Both the position numbers and the translations under genes were made by a program. A DNA stretch of 16,380 nucleotides from Candidatus Eiseniibacteriota bacterium (GTDB taxonomy: Bacteria > Eisenbacteria > RBG-16-71-46 > CAIMUX01 > WJJG01): NCBI GenBank assembly GCA_016867695.1, contig VGIY01000023.1, positions 1 to 16,380 on the forward strand, read 5' to 3'. Shown here piece by piece: positions 6,589 to 13,072 of the stretch. Positions within the stretch are counted from its first letter, which is position 1, and each line of letters opens with the position of its first letter. The notes below the pieces were generated by a model. It did not search any database, had not been told where the DNA came from, and saw only the letters and a program-made list of their open reading frames with translations.

Positions 6589-6617
6589 ATGAGAGCGGAT
6601 GGGCGAGGCGGGGTCAA
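6589..6617 (-). promoter_or_regulatory. candidate mscL promoter
   Basis: On the minus strand, TTGACC (6617-6612), a 17-nt spacer and TCTCAT (6594-6589). This matches the sigma-70 boxes at 5 of 6 and 4 of 6 positions. The leader would be about 170 nt and would carry the repeats. Confidence 0.45.
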
Positions 6618-6640
6618 TGGCCCTCTCCGCGGGGCCGTCG

Positions 6641-6649
6641 TGATACAAT
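6641..6649 (+). promoter_or_regulatory. extended -10 promoter element of the beta-helix gene
   Basis: TGATACAAT (6641-6649) is an extended -10 box (TGnTACAAT, 5 of 6 in the hexamer) in GC-rich surroundings, about 75 bp before the ATG at 6724. I see no good -35 box at the usual distance, which is acceptable for an extended -10. Confidence 0.5.
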
Positions 6650-6723
6650 CGCGTCGACGCCGGCGGCGGGAGCGGACCCGCCGCCGCGAGCGCACCGAGG
6701 ACGCGGGCGGGGGAGGCGGCGCC

Positions 6724-7572
6724 ATGCGCGCAGGGGGGATGGGCGAGCTGCCGATCGCGCTGCCGGTGTCGCGGGCGATGAGGGGGGCCGATCTGCCGGC
6801 GCCGGTGGCGCCGGTGGCGGCGAGGGCGACGGGGATGACCCTCGGGCCGGCGCCGGCGGCGGCGAGGGCGACGGGGATCACCCTCGCGCCCGCGGCGCGC
6901 GCGCTGGGAGCGGCCATCCTCCTGGCGGCGCTGTCGGCCGCGGCGGCCGGGGCGATCACCCTGCGGGAGGCCTACGAGCAGGCCGGGCCCCTGGGCGGCT
7001 ACGACAAGCACCTCGAGCTCGAGACGGGCCGGGTCTACACGGGAGGCCTGCTCATCGGGCCCACCTACGGGCCGCTCACCTGGGACCCGGAGGGGGAGCC
7101 GGGCGGCGACGTGCGCATCGTCGGCAACGGAGCGATCCTCGACCTGCAGGGCGAGCAGATCTGCATCTCCTTCTGCAACCGCCGCCTCGACATCGAAGAC
7201 TGCGTCGTGCTCGATGGGAACATCCGCTTCCGCGGACTGCGCGACGACTTCCTGGATGTCGTCCCCACCGGCTCCGTGCGCCACGTCACCTTCTATCGAC
7301 CGCACGACTACGGCGTGCGCCTGCAGGGCGCGGGCGGGGACATCGTCGTCGAGCGCAACCTCTGCGTGGACGCGATCGACACGGGCCCCGACTTCATCTT
7401 CAGCACCGGCATCGCCTCCGACTGCCTGCCCACCGGGACGAGCTACTCGGCCAGCGTCTTCACCGCCATCTACGGCACGCCCGCGCTGCGGAGCAACTGG
7501 AGCTTCCACTCCGACCCGGCGCGCAATAGCGTCCCTCTGGCGCACTTCCACTTCCTCTGCGAGCATGGCTGA
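6724..7572 (+). CDS. secreted parallel beta-helix protein, N-terminal part, ending at an in-frame TGA
   Basis: 282 codons up to a TGA at 7570-7572, beyond which the same frame stays open for 519 codons. A long Ala-rich N-terminus with a 14-residue duplication precedes a hydrophobic signal segment ('AAILLAALSAAAAGA'). It is followed by right-handed beta-helix sequence: 'VRIVGNGAILDLQGEQICI', 'RLDIEDCVVLDGNIRFRGL', 'RHVTFYRPHDYGVRLQGAG', 'DIVVERNLCVDAIDTGPDF'. Such folds are found in polysaccharide lyases and in many secreted proteins; no catalytic set is recognisable. The ATG at 6724 has GGGGGAGG seven nt upstream; ATGs at 6739, 6778 and 6835 are alternatives. The product stops in mid-domain at 'HFHFLCEHG', so it is probably either a truncated product or a readthrough substrate. 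Confidence 0.7.
   Translation: MRAGGMGELPIALPVSRAMRGADLPAPVAPVAARATGMTLGPAPAAARATGITLAPAARALGAAILLAALSAAAAGAITLREAYEQAGPLGGYDKHLELETGRVYTGGLLIGPTYGPLTWDPEGEPGGDVRIVGNGAILDLQGEQICISFCNRRLDIEDCVVLDGNIRFRGLRDDFLDVVPTGSVRHVTFYRPHDYGVRLQGAGGDIVVERNLCVDAIDTGPDFIFSTGIASDCLPTGTSYSASVFTAIYGTPALRSNWSFHSDPARNSVPLAHFHFLCEHG
6821..6904 (+). repeat. 42-bp in-frame tandem duplication in the beta-helix gene
   Basis: The units start at 6821 and 6863 and share 'cgagggcgacggggat'. The period is 14 codons, encoding two copies of an AARATG(M/I)TL peptide just before the signal-peptide core. Confidence 0.75.
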
Positions 7573-9132
7573 GTCGACCCCGTCGCCTGGCCGGAGGCCG
7601 GGAGTTGGCCGCATCTGAACATCGTCGGCGCGGACCCGCTGCTGCGCGATCCCGAGCAGGGCGACTACCGTCCCGCGGCGGGTTCGCCCGCGGAGGCTTA
7701 CGGGTGCCAGACCTTCCCGCCGGAAGGCCGGCTGTTCGCGTCCGCCAGAGGGGTCGGGCGCGACGGCGGCGCGCCGGGAGCCTTCGGGCGCCAGAGACTC
7801 GCCGAGCTTGCCGAGCCGCCGGCGGCGGGTAAGGCGGCGTGGGGCGGCGAGAGGCCGGCTCCCGGGCCGGCGCGGCAGGAGATCGAGGGGACGATCGCCG
7901 CGGACGCCCACTGGGACGCCGATACGGTCGCCGTGGTCGGCGAGGTCGTCGTCGCCGCCGGCGCGACGCTCTCGATCGCCCCGGGCGTGCGGGTCGAGTT
8001 CGCCGGCCCCTACGCCCTGGAGGTGGGCGGGCGGATCCTTGCCTTGGGCGCGCCCGACGCGCGGATCGTCTTCACCAGCGCGCATCCCGAAGCGTTTGCC
8101 GTCGATTCCACGCAGACGGGCTGCTGGCGGGGTTTGCGCTTCCCCTGGACGCCTTCGACGCAGGGGGGCTCGCGGCTCGAGTACTGCGTGCTCGAGTACG
8201 CCAAGGGGGCGGGGGACGGCTCCCGCGGCGGCGCGCTCTCGGTCGTCGGCCCCTCCAGGCTGCAGGTCTCCGACTGCATTTTCCGGCACAACGCCGCCGA
8301 CTACGGCGCGGTGCTCTTCTGCTCCCACTTCGCCGCCCCGCGCCTGAGCGGCTGTCTGATGGTCGACAACCACGCCTTCGTCGGCGGCGCGGCCGTCTTC
8401 TGCATGGACGCCTATCCGCGGCTCGTCGCCAGCACGATCGTCGGCAACGAGGTCCTCAACCCGGACCCCTGGCACGCCACGGGCGTCATCCATCAGCACA
8501 TCGCCAAGGCGCTCGTCGCCGGCAACATCCTCTGGTCCAACCCGAGCCACTACTTCCTGCCCGGGCAGATCCGCGAGGGCAAGGGCTTCTACGTGACCAT
8601 GAACGACATCGAGCTGGGCCACCCCGGCGAGGGCAACTTCGATGAGGACCCCCGCTTCGTCGACCAGGGGGACCACGCCTTCGCGCTGCTCGGGGACTCG
8701 CCCTGCATCGACGCCGGGCCGGCCGACACGAGCGGCCTGGGCATCGCGGCGCACGATCTCGCCGGGGGCGCGCGCGTGCGGGGCGGGCGCATCGACGCCG
8801 GGGCCTACGAGTGGCGGGAGCCGGCCGCGGCGCCGGAGGCGCGAAGCGCGACAACGCTCCGCTTGACGGCGGAGGCGAACCCCTGCGCGGGGCGGGCTTG
8901 GCTGCGGCTGGCGCTCGATCGGCCGGGCGAGGTGCGCGTCGCGATCGTCGATGTCGCCGGCAGACGGGTCGCGGAGATCGCCCGCGGCTTCTTCACCGCG
9001 GGGGAGCACTTCGTGAGCTGGGATGGACGGGCGGCGGATGGGAGTCCGGCGCCGGCCGGCGTCTACTTCGCCCGCGCCCGGGCCGGGTCGAGGATGGCGG
9101 CGACGACGCTGCTGCGCGCCAGCGGGCGGTAA
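7573..9132 (+). pseudogene. C-terminal part of the interrupted beta-helix protein, with FlgD-like tail
   Basis: This continues the frame of the preceding gene after the TGA. There is no ATG, GTG or TTG in frame until the GTG at 7933, which has no Shine-Dalgarno, yet the 360 bp before it are clearly coding: 'DPLLRDPEQGDYRPAAGSPA' is the usual close of a beta-helix module. A second module follows, with 'VVVAAGATLSIAPGVRVEF', the coils 'LEYCVLEYAKGAGDGSRGGAL' (quoted in part), 'VSDCIFRHNAADYGAVLF', 'LVASTIVGNEV', and the closing 'DSPCIDAGPADTSG', 'GRIDAGAYEW'. The last 75 residues form a FlgD-Ig-like domain ('VRVAIVDVAGRRVAEIARG', 'VSWDGRAADGSPAPAGVYF'), a cell-surface or sorting tail in FCB-group bacteria. 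Either one gene carries a nonsense mutation or sequence error, or the stop is read through. If made alone from 7933, the product would lack a signal peptide. Confidence 0.7.
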
Positions 9133-9214
9133 GCGCACTCCGCGCCGCACCCGCCGGCGCACGCCGGGCGATCCGCCTCCGGGCGCCCCGTCGGGCTCCA
9201 GCTCGCGCAGCGAG

Positions 9215-9226
9215 GGCGGATCCGCC
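9215..9226. other. 12-bp perfect palindrome GGCGGATCCGCC
   Basis: A 12-bp palindrome between the beta-helix gene and the 9373 gene, about 55 bp upstream of the latter's -35 box. It could be an operator half-site pair, but palindromes of this size do arise by chance in GC-rich DNA. Confidence 0.25.
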
Positions 9227-9281
9227 TTGACCCGCCCCCGCGCGCGCCCGGGCCGGCTGCCGCGCCCCCGGACCGCCGGTG

Positions 9282-9310
9282 CTGAAACGCGGCCGGTACC
9301 GTGCTACACT
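9282..9310 (+). promoter_or_regulatory. promoter of the 9373 secreted-protein gene
   Basis: CTGAAA (9282-9287), a 17-nt spacer and TACACT (9305-9310), with TG at 9302-9303 giving an extended -10. Both hexamers match the consensus at 4 of 6 positions, at ideal spacing. The transcript would start near 9317, leaving a leader of about 56 nt with AGGGAGG before the ATG. Confidence 0.6.
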
Positions 9311-9372
9311 CCCGCTTCGGGCGCGTTGATCGTGAGGCTCGCTTTCCGCAGGCCACGAACAGGGAGGGCACC

Positions 9373-10965
9373 ATGAACCGCCAGCGCACGCTTCTCCGCA
9401 TCGTACTCGGCGCCGCGCTCCTCGCCGCCTGCGCCGGCGGCGCCTCGGCCCGGGTCGTCCCCGCGGCGATCGTCGTCATGCAGGGCGACGCTCTCGGCCC
9501 GGGGACCGTCTCCTCCGTGAACACCCCCTTCACCGACGGCGCGGGTCGGGTCGGCTTCGTCGGCGCGCTGGACGACGGCCAGCGCTTCATCTGGTGGGAC
9601 AGCGGCCCGGTCTTCTTCTCCAGCGACGCCCTGCCGGAGGTGCTCACCGGCGGGGAGAGCACGATGGGCGTGAGCGACACGGGCGGCTTCATCTACAGCC
9701 CGGCGGTCGGCGGCAACGACGCCGTCTACACGCACGGGGGCACGCTGCTGAAGAAGACCGATCCCGTGCCCTGCCTGCCCGGGCTGTACAGCTCGTTCAA
9801 CAGCCGGCCGACGATGCTGCCGAACGCCATCGCGCATTGGGTCGGCGGCACGGCGACGACACCGACCGGATCGACCAGCAACCGCCATCTCTTCCGCGCC
9901 GTCGACCCCACCGATCCGGAGACGATCGAGCGCCTGCTGGGCGGCGGCGACGTCATCGAAGGCAAGACGGTCAAGACGACGGCCAGCAACTTCAACTACT
10001 GGATCTCCGACAACGGCCTGCACCACATCCACATCCTCGACATGGACGTCGCCGCCAGCGAGAACGAGCACGTCTATCTCGACGGCGTCTTCATCGCCCA
10101 GGAGGGGCAGCCGACGGGGCAGGGGGACCACTGGTCCTCCTTCGACATCGTCGGTGTCAACGACGCCGGCGACTACATCTTCACCGGCGACACCGACGGA
10201 CCCACGACCACCGACGAGTTCGTCGCCTTCAACGGCAAGATCGTCGTCCGCGAGGGGGACACGCTCGACGGGGTGACGATCCCGGCGGGGGCGGCGCTGC
10301 GCGCCGCGAGCATCAACAACGTCGGGGACGTCCTGCACATGTGGGGCTCGAGCGCGAACGAGTACCTCTTCTTCGGCCCGGGAGCGCGGCTGGCGCAGTC
10401 CGTCTGCCTGCTGGCGACCGGCGACTCGCTCGACGTCGACGGGGACCAGGTGGCGGACTTCGTGGTCACCGATTTCAACGCCAGCACGACGATCGGTCCG
10501 GGGCTCGATCTGGCCGACGGCCGAATGACGCACCAGGCCACGGACCCGACGCGCGCCTACCTGGACGTCGACCTCTCCCCGATCGGCATGGGCACGGGAG
10601 GCGAGGCGATCATCGGCATCGCGACAAGCCCGGCGCCCCGCGAGGAGGAGGGCCGCTCCCGCGATCTCGTTCGCGGCGGCTCCGCAGCGTCGGCGGTGAT
10701 CCTGGCGACGAGCGCTCCCGGCCCGCAAAGGGGCGGGACGATCCGCTACCGCCTGGCCGAGGCGGCCGCGGCACGTCTGGCGCTGTACGACATTGCCGGC
10801 CGGCAGGTGCGCCTGCTTCAGGACGGGCCGGCCGCCGCCGGGATCCACGAGCTGGCCTGGGACGGCCGCGACGCGGGAGGGGCCCGGCTACCCGCGGGCG
10901 CCTACTTCCTGCGGCTCGACGCCCCGGGCGCCTCGGCGCCGGGAAGGCTGGTGCTCGTCCGGTGA
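9373..10965 (+). CDS. secreted repeat protein with C-terminal FlgD-like domain
   Basis: A 530-residue exported protein. The leader 'MNRQRTLLRIVLGAALLAAC' could be cut at the lipobox Cys20 or after ASA. The body carries repeated motifs of the form 'N..G....F' ('VNTPFTDGAGRVGFVGAL', 'VSDTGGFIYSPAV', 'VNDAGDYIFTGDT', 'INNVGDVLHMWGS'), which resemble beta-propeller-like repeats in exported proteins of uncultured bacteria and Planctomycetes. I cannot name the family with confidence. The last 75 residues ('LALYDIAGRQVRLLQDG', 'ELAWDGRDAGGARLPAGAYF') form a FlgD-Ig-like tail. I chose the ATG at 9373 because AGGGAGG lies five nt upstream; the open frame further left runs through the promoter. It has its own promoter, and the membrane-fusion gene follows after 49 bp, so the two may be co-transcribed. 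Function unknown. Confidence 0.8.
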   Translation: MNRQRTLLRIVLGAALLAACAGGASARVVPAAIVVMQGDALGPGTVSSVNTPFTDGAGRVGFVGALDDGQRFIWWDSGPVFFSSDALPEVLTGGESTMGVSDTGGFIYSPAVGGNDAVYTHGGTLLKKTDPVPCLPGLYSSFNSRPTMLPNAIAHWVGGTATTPTGSTSNRHLFRAVDPTDPETIERLLGGGDVIEGKTVKTTASNFNYWISDNGLHHIHILDMDVAASENEHVYLDGVFIAQEGQPTGQGDHWSSFDIVGVNDAGDYIFTGDTDGPTTTDEFVAFNGKIVVREGDTLDGVTIPAGAALRAASINNVGDVLHMWGSSANEYLFFGPGARLAQSVCLLATGDSLDVDGDQVADFVVTDFNASTTIGPGLDLADGRMTHQATDPTRAYLDVDLSPIGMGTGGEAIIGIATSPAPREEEGRSRDLVRGGSAASAVILATSAPGPQRGGTIRYRLAEAAAARLALYDIAGRQVRLLQDGPAAAGIHELAWDGRDAGGARLPAGAYFLRLDAPGASAPGRLVLVR

Positions 10966-11014
10966 TCGCCGATGCCGCCGTCGATCGCGCCGCGTCGCTG
11001 AAGGGAGGCCGCCG

Positions 11015-12166
11015 CTGAGTCGCTGGGCGCGCCGGCTCCTCCTGGGGCTCGGAGCCGTGGTTCTTCTGGCGGCCCTGCGCTGGACGGTCCTTCGTCCGGC
11101 GCCCGTGCCGGTCGCCGTCTTCGTCGTCGATCGCGGGCGCGTCGAGGAGACCGTCGTCAACTCGCGGGCCGGGACGATCCGGTCGCGCCTGCGGTCGCAG
11201 ATGAGCCCCGGGGCGGCGGGTCTGGTGGCCGAGATCCCCGCCCGCCGGGGCCGGGCGGTGAAACGGACAGAGGTCCTCCTGCGCCTGGACGACAGCGAGC
11301 TCCGGCCGCAGGTCGTCCTGGCCGAGCGGGCGCTCGACGCGGCGAGGGCGACGGCCGAGGAAGCCTGCCTCGCCGCCGGTCAAGCGGAGCGGGACTTGCG
11401 CCGGGTCGAGGCGCTGGCCGCCGAGGGGCTGGCCGCGGAGCAGCAGGTGGAAGAGGCCCGGCTGCGCTCCGATGCGGGCCGCGCCGCCTGCCACGCCGCG
11501 GGAGAGCGGGTCAAGCAGGCCGCCGCCGCGCTTGAAGCGGTCCGCGCGGCGCTCGAGAAGACCGCCATGCGCGCCCCCTTCGACGGCGTCGTCCTGGACG
11601 TCTCCACCGAGGTGGGCGAGTGGATCAGCCCCTCGCCGCCCGGAGTGCCGATCCCCCCGGTCATCGATCTGATCGATCCGCACTCGCTCTACGTCAGCGC
11701 TCCGCTCGATGAGGCCGACATCGCCCGGGTGCGCGTGCCCCTGCCCGTGCGGATCACGATGGACGCCTTCCGCGGCCGCTCGTTCGATGGCACGCTGACC
11801 TACCTCTCCTCGTTCGTCGAGACCGCCAGGGAGCAGAATCGCACGCTCACCGTCGAGGCCGTCTTCGCCGAGCAGCAGCTGCCGGAGAACCTGCTGCCCG
11901 GCATCTCCGCCGATCTCGAGATCATCCTCGCCGCGCGCGAGGGCGTGCCGCGCATCCCCGCCTACGCATTGCTCGAGGGGGGGCGCGTGCTGGTCGTCCG
12001 CGGAGGGCGCCTGGAGGAGGTCGCCGTCGAGACGGGGCTGCAGAACTGGGCTTTCGTCGAGATCGCCGGCGGGCTGCGGGAGGGCGATCGCGTCGTCGTC
12101 TCCCTGGACCGCCCTGAGGTGAAGGCGGGGGTCAGGGCGCGCGTGACGAGCGAGGTGACCCGGTGA
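11015..12166 (+). CDS. HlyD/MacA-type periplasmic membrane-fusion protein (apparent CTG start)
   Basis: A 383-residue adaptor that would link an inner-membrane ABC transporter to an outer-membrane channel. Features in order: cytoplasmic 'SRWARR', one membrane anchor (about 8-26), the first lipoyl half-motif (63-95, 'GAAGLVAEIPARRGRAVKR'), an Ala/Glu/Arg-rich coiled-coil hairpin (96-182), the second lipoyl half ('MRAPFDGVVLDVSTEVGEW', 185-203), then beta-barrel and membrane-proximal domains ('LYVSAPLDEADIARV', 'LTVEAVF', 'GLREGDRVVVSL'). No ATG, GTG or TTG lies in frame near the start. CTG at 11015 has GGGAGG six nt upstream and gives a complete anchor. The in-frame ATG at 10793 would overlap the previous gene by 173 bp with nonsense-like sequence, and the next GTG would cut the anchor. 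The ATPase follows after 52 bp. Confidence 0.85.
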   Translation: MSRWARRLLLGLGAVVLLAALRWTVLRPAPVPVAVFVVDRGRVEETVVNSRAGTIRSRLRSQMSPGAAGLVAEIPARRGRAVKRTEVLLRLDDSELRPQVVLAERALDAARATAEEACLAAGQAERDLRRVEALAAEGLAAEQQVEEARLRSDAGRAACHAAGERVKQAAAALEAVRAALEKTAMRAPFDGVVLDVSTEVGEWISPSPPGVPIPPVIDLIDPHSLYVSAPLDEADIARVRVPLPVRITMDAFRGRSFDGTLTYLSSFVETAREQNRTLTVEAVFAEQQLPENLLPGISADLEIILAAREGVPRIPAYALLEGGRVLVVRGGRLEEVAVETGLQNWAFVEIAGGLREGDRVVVSLDRPEVKAGVRARVTSEVTR

Positions 12167-12172
12167 GCCGGG

Positions 12173-12200
12173 CGCGCGGCGCGGGGAGGTCCGCCGCGCG
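12173..12200 (+). other. 9-bp GC hairpin between the membrane-fusion and ATPase genes
   Basis: CGCGCGGCG (12173-12181) and CGCCGCGCG (12192-12200) are exact reverse complements with a 10-nt loop. There is no T-tract, so it is not a classical terminator. Inside an apparent operon it could pause transcription, protect an mRNA end or set relative expression. Confidence 0.45.
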
Positions 12201-12218
12201 GGGCGGAAGCGGGCGGGC

Positions 12219-12893
12219 GTGATCGAGCTGCGGGACATCGCCCGGGCCTTCATCGTCGGTGGCCGGCCCGTGCATGCGCTGCGCGGAGTGACCCTGTCCG
12301 TGAGAGCTGGCGAGCACGTGGCCATCATGGGGCCCTCCGGCTCGGGCAAGTCCACGCTGCTCCACCTGCTGGGCTGCCTCGACCGCCCGACCGCCGGGTC
12401 GTACCGCCTCGAGGGGCGGGAGACGGCGGACCTCGGCGAGGGCGAGCTGTCGAGCATCCGCCGGCACAAGATCGGCTTCGTCTTCCAGTCCTTCCACCTC
12501 GTTCCGCGGCTGACGGCGGCCGGGAACGTGGAGCTGCCGATGGTCTTCGCCGGCCTCCCGCGGGCCGAGCGGGCGGAGCGGATCGAGAGGGCGCTGGGCG
12601 CCGTGGGGCTGCAGCCGCGCGCGGGCCATCGTCCCGATCAGCTCTCCGGGGGCGAGCGCCAGCGCGTCGCCATCGCCCGGGCGATGGTCATGGAGCCGCC
12701 GATCCTGCTGGCCGACGAACCGACCGGCAACCTCGACAGCCGCGCGGGTCTGGAGATCGTCGAGCTGCTCGAGGCGATGAACGCCTCGGGCCTGACGCTG
12801 CTCGTCGTCACCCACGACGGGGGGATCGGCGGGCGTGCTCCCCGATGCGTCCGACTGGCCGACGGCGTGGTCGTCGCCGATGAGCGCCGCTAG
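12219..12893 (+). CDS. ABC transporter ATPase, MacB/LolD type
   Basis: A 224-residue nucleotide-binding subunit that powers the exporter from the cytoplasmic side. All motifs are intact: Walker A GPSGSGKST (38-46), Q-loop Q90 in 'IGFVFQSFHLVPRLT', signature LSGGERQRVAIARAM (142-156), Walker B ILLADEPTG (162-170), D-loop NLDS and switch His199 in 'VVTHD'. 'FHLVPRLTAAGNVELPM' is typical of the LolD/MacB/FtsE group, which extracts or drives substrates through mechanotransmission and does not necessarily pump them across the membrane. It starts with GTG at 12219; the Shine-Dalgarno is poor (GGGCGG). It follows the membrane-fusion gene and precedes an FG-GAP gene that separates it from its likely permeases. 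Confidence 0.93.
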   Translation: MIELRDIARAFIVGGRPVHALRGVTLSVRAGEHVAIMGPSGSGKSTLLHLLGCLDRPTAGSYRLEGRETADLGEGELSSIRRHKIGFVFQSFHLVPRLTAAGNVELPMVFAGLPRAERAERIERALGAVGLQPRAGHRPDQLSGGERQRVAIARAMVMEPPILLADEPTGNLDSRAGLEIVELLEAMNASGLTLLVVTHDGGIGGRAPRCVRLADGVVVADERR

Positions 12894-12910
12894 GAGCCCT
12901 AGGCGCGCGA

Positions 12911-12919
12911 TGCTATGCT
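12911..12919 (+). promoter_or_regulatory. extended -10 element upstream of the FG-GAP gene
   Basis: TGCTATGCT (12911-12919) has the TGnTAnnnT form seen before the two other secreted-protein genes. It lies about 155 bp before the ATG at 13073. No clear -35 box is present. It could allow expression of the FG-GAP and permease genes apart from the ATPase. Confidence 0.35.
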
Positions 12920-13072
12920 CTCCCTGCCGTGGCCGGGCTTCGATCGCGGGCGGTTTGCGCGGAGAGCGGAGCTGGGACCGGAGGGGCGAGCGCGTCGGCA
13001 CGGACTCCAGGAGCACGGGCGCCGCGGCGAGAGCTCCGCGCGACCGGTGCGCCGAAGCGTGAAGGAGGCGCC

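Larger units (their letters stand above)
6411..6723. promoter_or_regulatory. 313-bp divergent region between mscL and the beta-helix gene
   Basis: I see no gene. Reading left to right it holds the mscL ribosome-binding site (6417-6423), three 30-bp repeats (6497-6586), an 8-bp-stem hairpin (6568-6588), an mscL promoter candidate (6589-6617, minus), an extended -10 for the beta-helix gene (6641-6649) and the Shine-Dalgarno GGGGGAGG (6709-6716) of that gene. Both strands are open in some frames, but codon content does not look like a real protein. Confidence 0.6.

Noticed and set aside
6411..6959. N-terminal extension of MscL through the 30-bp repeats
   Set aside because: The MscL family starts at MLKEFKEF, a strong GAGGAGG lies six nt before that ATG, and the extension would cross the divergent gene.
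7570..7610. Selenocysteine insertion at the in-frame TGA
   Set aside because: The downstream stem is only about four base pairs, beta-helix proteins are not a known selenoprotein family, and no redox motif surrounds the codon.
4219..9162. A minus-strand open frame of about 1,650 codons
   Set aside because: It runs antisense through several well-supported genes and through mscL in a wrong frame, and its translation is Arg/Gly/Ala-rich with no domain. Long antisense frames are expected when codon third positions are almost all G or C.
9301..9372. GTG start at 9301 for the 9373 gene
   Set aside because: It would place the extended -10 box inside the coding region; ATG 9373 has a near-perfect Shine-Dalgarno and begins a signal peptide.
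10972..11001. Nine-codon frame (ATG at 10972) as a leader peptide for the membrane-fusion gene
   Set aside because: It has no Shine-Dalgarno and no regulatory codon run; it is most likely chance sequence in the 49-bp gap.
12929..13072. Upstream start for the FG-GAP gene
   Set aside because: The added residues are Arg/Ala-rich and would bury the signal peptide; ATG 13073 is preceded by AAGGAGG.
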